Assembly (NCBI GenBank): GCA_029946105.1
Contig: JAQSDW010000023.1
Coordinates: 1 to 59,204, forward strand
Origin: Reyranella sp.
Lineage (GTDB): Bacteria > Pseudomonadota > Alphaproteobacteria > Reyranellales > Reyranellaceae
DNA: 59,204 nucleotides
Reading direction: 5' to 3'
Part shown: piece after piece, positions 8,390 to 16,860 of the stretch
How the letters are laid out: each line of letters starts with the position of its first letter
Position numbering within the stretch: the first letter of the stretch is position 1
Made by a program: the position numbers and the translations under genes
Notes under the pieces: generated by a model
Databases searched by the model: none
Told to the model about the DNA's origin: nothing
The model's input: the letters and a program-made list of their open reading frames with translations, nothing else

Positions 8390-9382
8390 TTAGGCCGGCG
8401 GCGTGTAGCGCACCACCTTCTGGTCGATCGCACCGAAAATCGAGCGGCCGCTGCGATCGAACATTTCAATGCGGATGCGGTCGCCGAACGTCATGAATGG
8501 TGTCACCGGCTTGCCGCTGTCGAGCGTCTCGCGCACCCGTCGCTCGGCAATGCAGGAGCAGCCGACCGAGGCATCCCGGTTGGCGACCGTGCCCGAACCG
8601 ACGACTGTGCCGGCCTCGAGATGCCTGGTCTTGGCGGCATGGGCGATCAGCTGGCCGAAATCGAACGTCAGGTCGGTGGCGGCGTTGGGGTGGCCGAATT
8701 CCTTGCCGTTCAGCGTCGAGAGCAGCGGCAGGTTGAGCTTGGCGCCGTCCCAGGCATCGCCCAGCTCGTCCGGAGTCACCGCGACCGGCGCGAACGCCGT
8801 GGCGGGCTTGCCGTGCAGGAAGCCGAAACCCTTGTTGAGTTCGGCTGGAATCAGGTTGCGTAGCGACACGTCGTTCAGGATCGTCACGAGCTTGACGTGC
8901 TTTCGAGCGGCGGCGGCCGACGTGCCCATCGGCACGTCGTCGACGAACACCGCGATCTCGCCCTCGAAGTCGATGCCCCAGGCCTCGTCTCCGGCCTCGA
9001 TCTCATCGGTCGATCCAACGAAGGAGTCCGAGCCGCCCTGGTACATCAGCGGATCGGTCCAGAAGGACGGCGGCATGTCGACGCCACGGGCCTTGCGCAC
9101 CAGTTCAACGTGAACGACGTAGGCCGAGCCGTCGACCCATTGGTAGGCGCGCGGCAGCGGCGCCGCGAGCGCGCCGCTGTCGAGCTCGAACGAGCCCGGC
9201 GCCTTGTCGTCGGCAAGTTGATCGGCAAGCGCCTGCAGGCGGGGCACGGTGTCGGCCCAGTCATCCAGCGCCCGCTGCAGCGTCGGCGCCACGTTGGTGG
9301 CCCGCACCGCGCGCGTGAGTTCACGGTTGACCACGATCAGCGTGCCGTCCCGGCCGCCCTCCTTCAGCGTTCCCAGCTTCAT
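8390..9382 (-). CDS. fahA: Fumarylacetoacetate hydrolase
   Basis: This 330-aa member of the FAH family splits fumarylacetoacetate into fumarate and acetoacetate, the last step of homogentisate breakdown. Family features are the acidic metal-binding segment WGIDFEGEIAVFVDD (about 136-150), the ILNDVSLRN block, and GSGTVANRD near residue 266. It starts at ATG 9382. hmgA ends 13 nt upstream and maiA follows 30 nt downstream, so the whole pathway is one minus-strand transcription unit. FAH proteins vary in substrate, but the context is decisive here. Confidence 0.93.
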   Translation of the reverse strand: MKLGTLKEGGRDGTLIVVNRELTRAVRATNVAPTLQRALDDWADTVPRLQALADQLADDKAPGSFELDSGALAAPLPRAYQWVDGSAYVVHVELVRKARGVDMPPSFWTDPLMYQGGSDSFVGSTDEIEAGDEAWGIDFEGEIAVFVDDVPMGTSAAAARKHVKLVTILNDVSLRNLIPAELNKGFGFLHGKPATAFAPVAVTPDELGDAWDGAKLNLPLLSTLNGKEFGHPNAATDLTFDFGQLIAHAAKTRHLEAGTVVGSGTVANRDASVGCSCIAERRVRETLDSGKPVTPFMTFGDRIRIEMFDRSGRSIFGAIDQKVVRYTPPA

Positions 9383-9395
9383 TGATTGCCTTCCC

Positions 9396-10544
9396 CTACT
9401 CTGCGGCGTGTTTCATTTCCGGCGGCCGCCAGGACTTCACGTAGCCCTCGAATTCCACGCCGGCCGGCATGTCGGCGAGGTCGATCGCGTCGCGCGTGTC
9501 GACCATCACCGCGACCTCATCGGTCTCGGTCTTGCCGCCTTTCGTCGCTGCATTGAACGCCTTGGGGTGTGGACCGTGCGTAAAACCGGTCGGATGCACC
9601 GTCATCATGCCGGGATGGATGTTGTCGCGGCTGAAGAAGCTGCCCTTGTGATAGAAGATCACTTCCTCGAAATCGTCATTGTTGTGGAAGAACGGCAGCT
9701 TCAGCGCCTCGGGGTCGCTCTCGAACGGCCGCGGCACGAAGGTACAGACGACGAAGCGACCGGCCACCCAGGTCGTGTGCGCCGACGGCGGCAGATGGGC
9801 GCGATGACTCATCAGCGGGCGCAGGTCGCGCCAGTTGATGCGCACCACGCTCAAGTCGCCGTGCCAGCCCACCGCATCGAGCGGATTGAATGGATAAGTC
9901 ACGGTCGAGATCTGGTTGCGGCGCTTCACCGACACTTTCCAGGTACGCTCGTCCTGCTGCGCCTTGAAGGCGTCATCGATATGCGGGGTATCGAGAATCG
10001 CCGGGTCGAAGATCGCGTGGCGTCCGACCAGGCCCTTCTCCGGTAGGGTAAAGTGATCGTTTGTGGCCTCGATCATCAGCGCCGTCGTGGGTGCAGCAGG
10101 CTCCAGCCGCCACATCGTGCCGCGCGGGATCACGAGATAATCGCCCTCGCTGTAGTCGAGATGGCCGTAGTCGCAGAACAGGGCGCCGCTGCCTTCATGG
10201 ACGAACAGGAGCTGGTCGCCGTCACTGTTGCGCGCCAGCTTGGCCATCGCCTGGTCCAGATGCCAGATCCGCATCTGCATATGGGCATTGCTCATGACGA
10301 GCGGAGCCGCCCAGGGGTCGTTCTTGGGCGCCGCCATCTTGTTGAGGTCGAGCGCCCGCGGCCGGATCGGCCCATCGAACTCGACCCAATCGGTCGGCTT
10401 GTGTTTGTGGTGAAACTGCGCCGAGGGTCCGAAGAAGCCCTCCTTGCTGATCTCGCGCTCGTAGGTGCCCTCGGGCAGGCGGACATGGGCCTGGCGCGAG
10501 GCGGTACCCTCTACCTGGCGCAGCGGAATCCAGTTCTTGGTCAT
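9396..10544 (-). CDS. hmgA: Homogentisate 1,2-dioxygenase
   Basis: The 382-aa enzyme opens the ring of homogentisate using Fe(II) and O2 to give maleylacetoacetate. It has the cupin-like core with YLVIPRGTMWRLEP and the C-terminal metal-site region HPTGFTHGPHPKAFN. At 382 aa it is shorter than the classical form of about 430-440 aa and belongs to the shorter bacterial version. The ATG at 10544 follows a strong AGGAGG sequence. It is 9 nt after hpd and 13 nt before fahA. Confidence 0.93.
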   Translation of the reverse strand: MTKNWIPLRQVEGTASRQAHVRLPEGTYEREISKEGFFGPSAQFHHKHKPTDWVEFDGPIRPRALDLNKMAAPKNDPWAAPLVMSNAHMQMRIWHLDQAMAKLARNSDGDQLLFVHEGSGALFCDYGHLDYSEGDYLVIPRGTMWRLEPAAPTTALMIEATNDHFTLPEKGLVGRHAIFDPAILDTPHIDDAFKAQQDERTWKVSVKRRNQISTVTYPFNPLDAVGWHGDLSVVRINWRDLRPLMSHRAHLPPSAHTTWVAGRFVVCTFVPRPFESDPEALKLPFFHNNDDFEEVIFYHKGSFFSRDNIHPGMMTVHPTGFTHGPHPKAFNAATKGGKTETDEVAVMVDTRDAIDLADMPAGVEFEGYVKSWRPPEMKHAAE

Positions 10545-10553
10545 GGTTTCCTC

Positions 10554-11645
10554 CTAAGCTTTTAGAACGCCGCGGCGGATCTGGTCGAGTTCGATCGACT
10601 CGAACAGGGCGCGGAAATTGCCCTCGCCAAAGCCCTCATTGCCGCGGCGCTGGATGATCTCGAAGAAGATGGGCCCGATCACCGTCTGGGTGAAGATCTG
10701 CAGCAACAGACCACCGCCCTTGGTTGGCGCGCCATCGATCAGGATGCGATCGGCCGCCAGCCGCGCCAGATCCTCGCCATGACCGGGCAGGCGCGCGTCG
10801 ACCTGCTCAAAATAGGTATCGGGCACGGTCTGGAACGGCACACCCTTGGTCTTCAGCGTTTCGACGGTCTCGTAGATGTCGCCGGTGCCCAGTGCGATGT
10901 GCTGGATGCCCTCGCCATGATAGGCCGAGAGATATTCCTGGATCTGCGATTTGTCGTCGGTGCTCTCGTTGATCGGGATGCGGATCTTGCCGCACGGGCT
11001 GGTCATTGCCTTGGATTTCAGGCCGGTGAGCTTGCCCTCAATGTCGAAATAACGGATTTCGCGGAAGTTGAAGAGGCGTTCGTAAAAACCCGCCCATTCG
11101 TCCATGCGCCCGCGGTGCACGTTGTGGGTCAGATGGTCGATGTAGGTGAGGCCGACGCCCTTGGGGTTGTGGTCGACGCCGGGCAGGAACTCGAAATCGA
11201 CGTCATAGATACTACCCCTCTCGCCATAGCGATCGACCAGGTAGATCAGCGAATCGCCGATGCCCTTGATCGCCGGGATGTTGAGTTCCATCGGGCCGAC
11301 CTTGTTCTCGACGCCCCAGGCCCCGAGCGACAGGGCGCGCTTGTAGGCGAAGGCGGCATTCTTCACGCGGAAGGCGATGGCGCAGACGCTGGACCCGTGC
11401 ACGCGGGCAAAGCCCTGGGCGAAGCTCTCCTTCTCGCCATTGACGATGAAATTCACGTCCCCCTGGCGGAACAGCGAGACGTCCTTGGAGCGGTGCCGGG
11501 CGACGCGCACGAAGCCCATGCTTTCGAACAGGGCGCCCAGCACCGCCGGATCCGGGGCGGTGTATTCGACGAACTCGAAACCGTCGGTGCCCATCGGATT
11601 CACCGGGTCGGCCTCGAGAAGGGTCCGTTCGCTGATGCTGGCCAT
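10554..11645 (-). CDS. hpd: 4-hydroxyphenylpyruvate dioxygenase
   Basis: This 363-aa enzyme makes homogentisate from 4-hydroxyphenylpyruvate. The three iron ligands are recognisable: His in [12 protein letters not shown], His in [14 protein letters not shown] and Glu in [14 protein letters not shown], the last within the C-terminal motif [15 protein letters not shown]. It is the first gene of the minus-strand tyrosine-catabolism operon hpd-hmgA-fahA-maiA, read away from a divergent MarR gene. A near-perfect 18-bp palindrome lies 33-50 nt upstream of its start codon, so induction by a pathway intermediate through that regulator is likely (inference). An AGGT-type ribosome site precedes ATG 11645. 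Confidence 0.95.
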   Translation of the reverse strand: MASISERTLLEADPVNPMGTDGFEFVEYTAPDPAVLGALFESMGFVRVARHRSKDVSLFRQGDVNFIVNGEKESFAQGFARVHGSSVCAIAFRVKNAAFAYKRALSLGAWGVENKVGPMELNIPAIKGIGDSLIYLVDRYGERGSIYDVDFEFLPGVDHNPKGVGLTYIDHLTHNVHRGRMDEWAGFYERLFNFREIRYFDIEGKLTGLKSKAMTSPCGKIRIPINESTDDKSQIQEYLSAYHGEGIQHIALGTGDIYETVETLKTKGVPFQTVPDTYFEQVDARLPGHGEDLARLAADRILIDGAPTKGGGLLLQIFTQTVIGPIFFEIIQRRGNEGFGEGNFRALFESIELDQIRRGVLKA

Positions 11646-11677
11646 ACTTGACCTCCCGATTGACGGTGACGGTGAAT

Positions 11678-11695
11678 TAGTTTCATATGTAACTA
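11678..11695. promoter_or_regulatory. Candidate MarR-family operator
   Basis: The 18-bp sequence TAGTTTCATATGTAACTA is an inverted repeat with 8 of 9 arm positions matched. It lies between the divergent hpd and marR starts and ends 2 nt before the marR ATG. Size, symmetry and A/T richness fit MarR-family operators. A TAATTC -10-like element for hpd (11679-11674 on the minus strand) touches its edge. Confidence 0.7.
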
Positions 11696-11697
11696 TT

Positions 11698-12159
11698 ATG
11701 CGGAACGCTTTGCAAGCCCTCGAACTGGAGAAATTTCTCCCCTACCGCCTCTCGGTCCTGGCCCAGCTGGTGAGCGAATCGCTACACGATCTCTACGCCG
11801 AGCCGTTCGGCCTGTCGGTGACGCAATGGCGGGTCATGGCGGCTCTGGGGCGGTTTGCGCCGCTCACCGCTTCAGATGTGGGCCAACGGATCGTCATGGA
11901 CAAGGTGGCGGTCAGCCGGGCCGTCGCAGGCCTGATGAAAGCCGGGCTAGTCGAACGGGCGACCGACAGCCACGACCGCCGCAGGGCGTCATTGAAGTTG
12001 AGCACCCGTGGTCGCGCCATGCATGCGCGCATCGTGCCGCTGGCGCTAGCCTACCAGGAACGTCTCCACGAAGCGCTCAGTTCCGATGAAAGACGGACCT
12101 TCGACGCCTTGTCCGACAGACTGTTCGCACGCGCCCAGGCTCTACGCGAGAAGGTCTAG
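11698..12159 (+). CDS. MarR family transcriptional regulator (tyrosine catabolism)
   Basis: The 153-aa protein has the MarR winged helix-turn-helix: [15 protein letters not shown], then [20 protein letters not shown] as the recognition region, and the wing with [16 protein letters not shown] near residues 92-107. It is divergent from the hpd operon and shares its 52-nt control region, which carries an 18-bp palindrome. It probably represses hpd-hmgA-fahA-maiA and itself until a pathway metabolite binds. The ATG at 11698 has no Shine-Dalgarno sequence, and the palindrome ends 2 nt upstream, so translation may be leaderless or weak. A longer upstream frame crosses into hpd and is rejected. Confidence 0.88.
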   Translation: MRNALQALELEKFLPYRLSVLAQLVSESLHDLYAEPFGLSVTQWRVMAALGRFAPLTASDVGQRIVMDKVAVSRAVAGLMKAGLVERATDSHDRRRASLKLSTRGRAMHARIVPLALAYQERLHEALSSDERRTFDALSDRLFARAQALREKV

Positions 12160-12178
12160 AACCGTCCCCGGCCCCGCC

Positions 12179-12206
12179 TTGTGGCCCGGACCCCCCATGC
12201 TATAAC
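12179..12206 (+). promoter_or_regulatory. Candidate sigma70-type promoter for aroQ-accB-accC
   Basis: TTGTGG at 12179-12184 and TATAAC at 12201-12206 are separated by 16 bp, and TGC directly before the -10 gives an extended -10 element. The predicted start would leave a leader of about 22-24 nt before the aroQ TTG codon. Confidence 0.55.
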
Positions 12207-12235
12207 GCCCGCGTTTGTGAAATAGGGAGGCAGGC

Positions 12236-12706
12236 TTGGCTGCAAAGGCTGCCCGGCGTCGGCCGGCACTCAAGCCGGTGCTGATACTCAACGGGCCCAA
12301 TCTCAACATGCTGGGTAAGCGGCAGCCGGAGATCTACGGCCACGAGACGCTGGCGGACGTCGAGAAGGCGTGCCGGGCCGAAGCGTTGCGCCTGGAAATC
12401 CCGGTCGAGTTTGCCCAGAGCAACCACGAAGGCGTTCTGGTCGACCTCATTCAGGCGGCGCGCGAGAAGAATGCCGGCATCATTATCAATGCCGGCGCCT
12501 ACACCCACACCTCGGTGGCGCTACTCGATGCGCTGAATGCCGCCGAACGGCCGACAGTCGAAGTTCATCTTTCCAACATCTACAAGCGTGAGCGCTTCCG
12601 GCATCATTCATACATCAGCCCGGCGGCGGTCGGCGTGATCGCCGGCCTCGGCACCCAAGGCTACCTTCTGGCTCTCCAGGCGCTGGCCCGCCTGCTGGGT
12701 CGCTGA
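12236..12706 (+). CDS. aroQ: Type II 3-dehydroquinate dehydratase
   Basis: The 156-aa protein matches dodecameric type II dehydroquinases of the shikimate pathway, which convert 3-dehydroquinate to 3-dehydroshikimate. [17 protein letters not shown] carries the active-site loop (Arg and Tyr), NAGAYTHTS the substrate contacts, and [17 protein letters not shown] the catalytic His region. The start is TTG at 12236, justified by a GGGAGG ribosome site 5 nt upstream and by the lack of a nearer ATG before the conserved N-terminus. It heads a plus-strand unit with accB (22 nt later) and accC, an order common in alphaproteobacteria. Confidence 0.95.
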   Translation: MAAKAARRRPALKPVLILNGPNLNMLGKRQPEIYGHETLADVEKACRAEALRLEIPVEFAQSNHEGVLVDLIQAAREKNAGIIINAGAYTHTSVALLDALNAAERPTVEVHLSNIYKRERFRHHSYISPAAVGVIAGLGTQGYLLALQALARLLGR

Positions 12707-12728
12707 CTTTCATCCGGAGCGTATCTCC

Positions 12729-13181
12729 ATGGCAAAGTTCGAAATGGATACCGAGTTCGTCCGCAAGCTGGCGGAGATCCTCGAGGAGAACGATCTCGGC
12801 GAAATCGAGTTGGCCGATGGCGACCGCCGGATCCGGATCGCCCGGCCGACCGTGACCTATGCTACCGCACCGATGGCCGCCGCCTCAGCTCCCGTCGCGG
12901 CACCCGCCGCCGCGACACCTGCCGGCGCCGCCGACCTCGCCAAGCATCCCGGTGCGGTGAAGTCACCGATGGTGGGCACCGCCTATCTCGCGCCGGAGCC
13001 CGGCAAGCCCAACTTCGTGGCGGTCGGCGACAAGGTCACCGCCGGCCAGACGATTCTCATCATCGAAGCGATGAAGACGTTCAATCCGATCAAAGCCCCC
13101 AAGGCCGGCACGGTGATGCAGATCCTGATCGACAACGCCCAGCCGGTTGAATTCGGCGAAGCGCTGATGATCGTCGAATAG
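12729..13181 (+). CDS. accB: Biotin carboxyl carrier protein of acetyl-CoA carboxylase
   Basis: The 150-aa protein has an N-terminal helical region (about 1-35), an Ala/Pro-rich linker (about 45-70) and a C-terminal biotinyl domain with the biotin-accepting lysine in EAMKTFNP (Lys116). It carries CO2 between biotin carboxylase and carboxyltransferase in malonyl-CoA formation. It lies 15 nt before accC, as in most bacteria. Confidence 0.96.
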   Translation: MAKFEMDTEFVRKLAEILEENDLGEIELADGDRRIRIARPTVTYATAPMAAASAPVAAPAAATPAGAADLAKHPGAVKSPMVGTAYLAPEPGKPNFVAVGDKVTAGQTILIIEAMKTFNPIKAPKAGTVMQILIDNAQPVEFGEALMIVE

Positions 13182-13196
13182 AGACGGGCCGTCGCC

Positions 13197-14540
13197 ATGT
13201 TCGACAAGGTCCTGATCGCCAACCGGGGTGAAATCGCGCTCCGCATCCATCGCGCCTGCCGCGAGATGGGGATCCAGACCGTGGCGGTCCACTCGACGGC
13301 CGACAGCGATGCCATGCATGTCCGCCTGGCCGACGAATCGGTCTGCATCGGCCCGCCGCCGGCACGCGACAGCTATCTCAATATTCCCGCGATCCTGTCG
13401 GCGGCGACCATCGCCGGCGTCGATGCCATTCATCCGGGCTACGGCTTCCTGTCGGAGAACGCCCGCTTTGCCGAGGCGGTCGAGGCGCACGGCTTCACCT
13501 TCATCGGCCCGACGCCCCAGCACATCGCCATGATGGGCGACAAGATCGTGGCCAAGCAGACCGCCAAGGAACTCGGCTTGCCGCTGGTGCCGGGTTCGCC
13601 CGGCCCGGTCGACTCGGTCGAGGAGATCGTGGCGCTCGGCACCAAGATCGGCTGGCCGGTGCTGATCAAGGCGGTGGCGGGTGGCGGAGGACGCGGCATG
13701 AAGGTCGTGGACGATGCCGACGGAGCGGCCGAGGCCTTTTCGCTCGCCCGCACCGAGGCGAAGGCCGCGTTCAGCAACGACTCGGTCTATCTTGAAAAGT
13801 ACCTGCCGCGACCCCGCCATATCGAGATCCAGGTGCTGGGCGACGGCCTGGGAGCCGGCATACACCTCGGCGAGCGCGACTGCTCGCTACAGCGCCGTCA
13901 CCAGAAGGTGCTGGAGGAAGCGCCGTCCCCCGCCCTGAATACGGAGCAGCGCAACCGCATCGGCGAACTGGCCGCCGACGCCGTGCGCAAGCTCAAGTAC
14001 CGCGGCGCCGGGACGATGGAGTTCCTGTTCCAGGATGGCGAATTCTACTTCATCGAGATGAACACCAGGCTGCAGGTCGAGCACCCGATCACCGAGGCGG
14101 TGACCGGCATCGACCTGGTGCGGGAGCAGATCCGCATTGCCTCCGGCGCCCCGCTCGGGCTCAGCCAGAAAGACATCGTGATCCAGGGCCACGCCATCGA
14201 GTGCCGGATCAATGCCGAGAATCCCGAGACATTCGTGCCCTGCCCCGGTCTCGTCACCGACTATCACGCACCCGGCGGGCTGGGCGTGCGTGTCGATTCC
14301 GGCCTCTACGCCGGCTACGCGATTCCGCCCTACTACGATTCGATGGTGGCCAAGCTGATCGTGAACGGCGGCAGCCGCAACGAGTGCCTGATGCGGCTCC
14401 GACGCTGTCTCGAGGAGTTCGTGATCGGCGGCATCGAGACGACCATCCCGCTGCATCGGCGAATCATCGGCGAGCAGCCCTTCATCGACGGCGACTACGA
14501 CATCCACTGGCTGGAGAAGCTGGTCGGCTTCAAGAAGTAG
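13197..14540 (+). CDS. accC: Biotin carboxylase subunit of acetyl-CoA carboxylase
   Basis: This 447-aa ATP-grasp enzyme carboxylates biotin on AccB. The N-terminus [20 protein letters not shown], the glycine-rich ATP loop [14 protein letters not shown] (about 159-172), and the catalytic stretch [14 protein letters not shown] (about 285-298) are all intact. The length matches E. coli AccC. It is followed after 8 nt by aat on the same strand. Confidence 0.97.
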   Translation: MFDKVLIANRGEIALRIHRACREMGIQTVAVHSTADSDAMHVRLADESVCIGPPPARDSYLNIPAILSAATIAGVDAIHPGYGFLSENARFAEAVEAHGFTFIGPTPQHIAMMGDKIVAKQTAKELGLPLVPGSPGPVDSVEEIVALGTKIGWPVLIKAVAGGGGRGMKVVDDADGAAEAFSLARTEAKAAFSNDSVYLEKYLPRPRHIEIQVLGDGLGAGIHLGERDCSLQRRHQKVLEEAPSPALNTEQRNRIGELAADAVRKLKYRGAGTMEFLFQDGEFYFIEMNTRLQVEHPITEAVTGIDLVREQIRIASGAPLGLSQKDIVIQGHAIECRINAENPETFVPCPGLVTDYHAPGGLGVRVDSGLYAGYAIPPYYDSMVAKLIVNGGSRNECLMRLRRCLEEFVIGGIETTIPLHRRIIGEQPFIDGDYDIHWLEKLVGFKK

Positions 14541-14548
14541 CCGCCGCG

Positions 14549-15199
14549 ATGCCGGAAATTACCGCCGACCTCCTGCTGCAAGCCTACTGCGTCGGCGTCT
14601 TTCCCATGGGCGAGCGGCGCGATGATCCCAAGTTGCACTGGCTCGACCCCAGACTGCGCGCCGTGCTGCCGCTCGACGGCTTCCACCTGTCGCAGCGACT
14701 GGCCCGCACGGTCCGCTCCGGGAAATTCACCATAGCTGCCGACATCGCCTTCGCGGAGACGATGCGCGCCTGCGCCGAGCCGCGGCCGGGACATCCCGAG
14801 AGCTGGATCAACGAGCCGATCGTCGCTCTCTATACCGAGCTGCACCGACGCGGCCATGCCCACAGCGTCGAATGCCGAATCGGCGACCGCCTGGTTGGCG
14901 GCCTCTATGGCGTCTCGGTAGGTGCCGCGTTCTTTGGCGAGAGCATGTTCAGCCGCGAGCGCGATGCCTCCAAGGTGGCGATGGTCCATCTCGTGGCGCG
15001 TCTCATCCAGGGCGGATTTCACCTTCTCGACTGCCAGTTCATGACCGAGCATCTGCGGAGTTTCGGCGCGATCGAAATCCCGCGCGAGGCGTTCAAGTCG
15101 CTGCTGGCCGATACGATCGACCGGCCGGCGACTTTTCAGCGTGAGCTGGGCGGCGTCGACCCTTGCGCCATCGTGCAGGCCAGTACGCGGACGTCGTAG
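14549..15199 (+). CDS. aat: Leucyl/phenylalanyl-tRNA--protein transferase
   Basis: The 216-aa protein adds Leu or Phe to N-terminal Lys/Arg of proteins, creating N-degrons recognised by ClpS, which is encoded at 29714-30133 in this window. Family motifs are YCVGVFPMGE, PRLRAVLPLDGFHLS, ESWINEPIVALY, GGLYGVSVGAAFFGESMFS and LLDCQFMTEHL. The ending QASTRTS resembles the normal C-terminus of alphaproteobacterial Aat proteins, which supports the full frame although its last 64 nt overlap the convergent DUF2155 gene. ATG 14549 is directly upstream of the conserved start. Confidence 0.93.
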   Translation: MPEITADLLLQAYCVGVFPMGERRDDPKLHWLDPRLRAVLPLDGFHLSQRLARTVRSGKFTIAADIAFAETMRACAEPRPGHPESWINEPIVALYTELHRRGHAHSVECRIGDRLVGGLYGVSVGAAFFGESMFSRERDASKVAMVHLVARLIQGGFHLLDCQFMTEHLRSFGAIEIPREAFKSLLADTIDRPATFQRELGGVDPCAIVQASTRTS

Positions 15200-15591
15200 A
15201 CACCGTGGTCGAGCGCCGAGAGTGACGGTGTCGATGCGAACATCCAGCCGGCAAACAGTTTTTCCTCGGTCTGGCCTGGCTTGTGATCGACGATGGTGAG
15301 ATAGGCGACCGATTCAGGCGACGCCTCGGGCACATTGACCAGGCAGTCGCCCACGGTGATCTCCAGCGTTCCGAACCGGGTTGCCTGGCCGACGGGTGCG
15401 TAGAAGCGCTGGGTGCGCGCCGTCACCTTGTCGAGCCCCTGCAATTCGGCGACGCGCTTGCCAGGCCCATCGGGGATCGGCCTCAGGTTGGCGCTCCCCG
15501 GCTTCGGCGGCGCCGGAGCCTGTGCAACGGCCGCGCCCAGGCTTGCAGCCATGGTCACGATAGCGGCCACGACAGTCACCAGCCCACGCAT
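15136..15591 (-). CDS. DUF2155 secreted protein
   Basis: The 151-aa protein has a signal peptide (MRGLVTVVAAIVTMAASLGA, cleavage near AVAQA) and the conserved alphaproteobacterial core ELQGLDKVTART, FGTLEITVGDCLV and WMFASTPSLSALDHGVYDV. This family is exported and has no established function. The conserved core reaches to about residue 138, so the 3' overlap of 64 nt with aat is real rather than a wrong frame. It sits two genes after mlaD, and the set NDUFA12-mlaD-small protein-DUF2155 is a recurrent alphaproteobacterial neighbourhood. Confidence 0.88.
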   Translation of the reverse strand: MRGLVTVVAAIVTMAASLGAAVAQAPAPPKPGSANLRPIPDGPGKRVAELQGLDKVTARTQRFYAPVGQATRFGTLEITVGDCLVNVPEASPESVAYLTIVDHKPGQTEEKLFAGWMFASTPSLSALDHGVYDVRVLACTMAQGSTPPSSR

Positions 15592-15593
15592 GC

Positions 15594-15821
15594 TCAGTCT
15601 TTTTTGCCAGGAGGCGTCAGCCCGTCGATAAGCGCGTGCAGGGCCGCCTTGATCTGGTCGACGTCGCATCCCATCAGGACTCCATCCTCCAGCGCGTCGG
15701 CGCAGAGGCCTTCGATCTCCTGCACATTCTGATTCAGGACTTTGATTTTTTCGAGGCACGACACCGGTTTGCCGTCGGCCTGCCGCCAGACTGGCGGCGC
15801 CTTGGGGCCGGGCGCGCTCAT
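15594..15821 (-). CDS. Small conserved hypothetical protein
   Basis: This 75-aa acidic protein contains PVWRQADGKPVSCLEKIKVL followed by a predicted helical part (EIEGLCADALEDGVLMGCD). It looks like a short cytosolic helical protein commonly found between mlaD and DUF2155 genes in alphaproteobacteria; I know of no function. The ATG at 15821 overlaps the mlaD stop by one base (TGATG), suggesting coupling. A GTG one codon earlier is an alternative. DUF2155 starts 2 nt after its stop. Confidence 0.7.
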   Translation of the reverse strand: MSAPGPKAPPVWRQADGKPVSCLEKIKVLNQNVQEIEGLCADALEDGVLMGCDVDQIKAALHALIDGLTPPGKKD

Positions 15822-16270
15822 CACTTGGACCCGGTGCCGCCGAACATGAACTTGGCGATCAGTTCGGTGAGGGGGATGGAATCCTGGGTGTTCTGGATTT
15901 CGCCGTTGGCGCCGATCAGCTTCTTGTCACCGCCGGGCTCAAGCGCCACGACGGTCCCGCCCAGCAGCGATTCGCTCACGATCTTCGCGTTCGTATCGGC
16001 CGGCAGATCGACGCTCGCTGCAACCGACAGCCGGACGACGGCCTGGTAGGTCTTGGGATCGAGGACGATGTTGGTGACGGCGCCGACCTTGACCCCGCTC
16101 AGCGTCACGTCGGCACCGCGCTTCAGCCCATCGATGCGGCCGAACCGCGCCACGACTTCATAACCGCTCGGACCGGTGCGGTCCGCCTTGGCGAAGGCGT
16201 AGAACACGAAGACGCCGGCCACCACCAGAACCAATGCACCAACGATCGTTTCGACGATATTGCGGCCCAC
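15821..16270 (-). CDS. mlaD: MlaD-family phospholipid-transport protein (MCE domain)
   Basis: The 149-aa protein has one N-terminal membrane anchor (IVETIVGALVLVVAGVFVF, about 5-24) and a single MCE domain (YEVVARFGRIDGLKRGADV, LSGVKVGAVTNI, LLGGTVVALEPG). MlaD forms the periplasmic hexamer of the Mla system that moves phospholipids between inner and outer membrane. The GTG at 16270 is chosen because a GGAGGA ribosome site lies 5 nt upstream and the anchor follows at once; an ATG 4 nt before it is out of frame. The permease and ATPase partners are separate, at 50286-51838. Confidence 0.88.
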   Translation of the reverse strand: MGRNIVETIVGALVLVVAGVFVFYAFAKADRTGPSGYEVVARFGRIDGLKRGADVTLSGVKVGAVTNIVLDPKTYQAVVRLSVAASVDLPADTNAKIVSESLLGGTVVALEPGGDKKLIGANGEIQNTQDSIPLTELIAKFMFGGTGSK

Positions 16271-16298
16271 GCCATTCCTCCGTTGCTGCCGACGCGTC

Positions 16299-16649
16299 TC
16301 AGCTCGGACGCCATGCCTCGTAGTGAGGCTTCGGCTTGTCGCCGCTGCCGAGCGCATGGCCTGGCGGACGGTAGGCATGATCGGTGCCGGTGAGGTTGGC
16401 CTGATGATCTTTCTGCCATGCCTTGCGCGGCGGGCCGCCGGGGGGCGGAACCGCGTCTGTCGTATAATGGAGCCAGCCGTGCCATTCCGCCGGCACGCGC
16501 GACGCCTCGGCCACACCGTTATAGATGACCCAGCGTTTGCGCCGGCGCCCGGCGATCACCCGCTTGTCCTGGAAGTAACGGTTGCCTTCGGCATCGCTGC
16601 CGACAGGTGCGCCATGCAGCTTCGTGAAGAGCCAAGTGCCGATCGTCAT
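16299..16649 (-). CDS. NADH:ubiquinone oxidoreductase accessory subunit, NDUFA12 family
   Basis: The 116-aa product shows the NDUFA12 pattern: GSDAEGNRYFQDKR, RRKRWVIYNG, ASRVPAEWHGWLHYTTD and the PPRKAWQKDHQANLTGTDHAYRP-type C-terminal half. The family is an accessory subunit of respiratory complex I found in mitochondria and alphaproteobacteria. The gene is 28 nt before mlaD and its ATG overlaps the stop codon of a small upstream open frame by 4 nt. Confidence 0.93.
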   Translation of the reverse strand: MTIGTWLFTKLHGAPVGSDAEGNRYFQDKRVIAGRRRKRWVIYNGVAEASRVPAEWHGWLHYTTDAVPPPGGPPRKAWQKDHQANLTGTDHAYRPPGHALGSGDKPKPHYEAWRPS

Positions 16650-16753
16650 GAAGGAACCACGCCTCGAAAAGTGACCGCGCCGCTTGTACGCGCGCGCTCG
16701 ATGACGCGCAACGCGACGTCATCCGGCGTGCCTTCGCAATCGTTCGACGACAT
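16646..16753 (-). CDS. Candidate 35-aa ORF coupled to NDUFA12
   Basis: A short frame starting ATG-TCG-TCG-AAC (MSSNDCEGTPDDVALRVIER...) ends in a TGA that overlaps the ATG of the NDUFA12 gene as ATGA. Codon third positions are mostly G/C like the neighbours until the last few codons. No strong ribosome site precedes it. It may be a coupled leader peptide, a small protein, or chance. I do not recognise a family. Confidence 0.35.
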   Translation of the reverse strand: MSSNDCEGTPDDVALRVIERARTSGAVTFRGVVPS

Positions 16754-16817
16754 GCGATTCGCGCGTTCAGATGACCTGTTGCACACTTGCATCATCTAGT
16801 ATCATCAACACCACGGC

Positions 16818-16860
16818 CTACAAAATGTAGTTGCGCACACAAGATTTTGTAATTTAGTAT
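16818..16860 (+). promoter_or_regulatory. nrdJ promoter with two candidate NrdR boxes
   Basis: Two imperfect palindromes match the C-w-A-n-A-T-n-T-w-G core of NrdR boxes: CAAAATGTAG (16821-16830, full box 16818-16833) and CAAGATTTTG (16840-16849, full box 16837-16852). Their centres are 19 bp apart, about two helical turns. A possible promoter has TTGCGC at 16831-16836 and TAGTAT at 16855-16860 with an 18-bp spacer, so box 2 fills the spacer and box 1 overlaps the -35. TAGTATCATC also occurs at 16797-16806 and 16855-16864. The remaining gap of about 300 bp up to nrdJ shows no B12 riboswitch that I can recognise. Confidence 0.6.
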
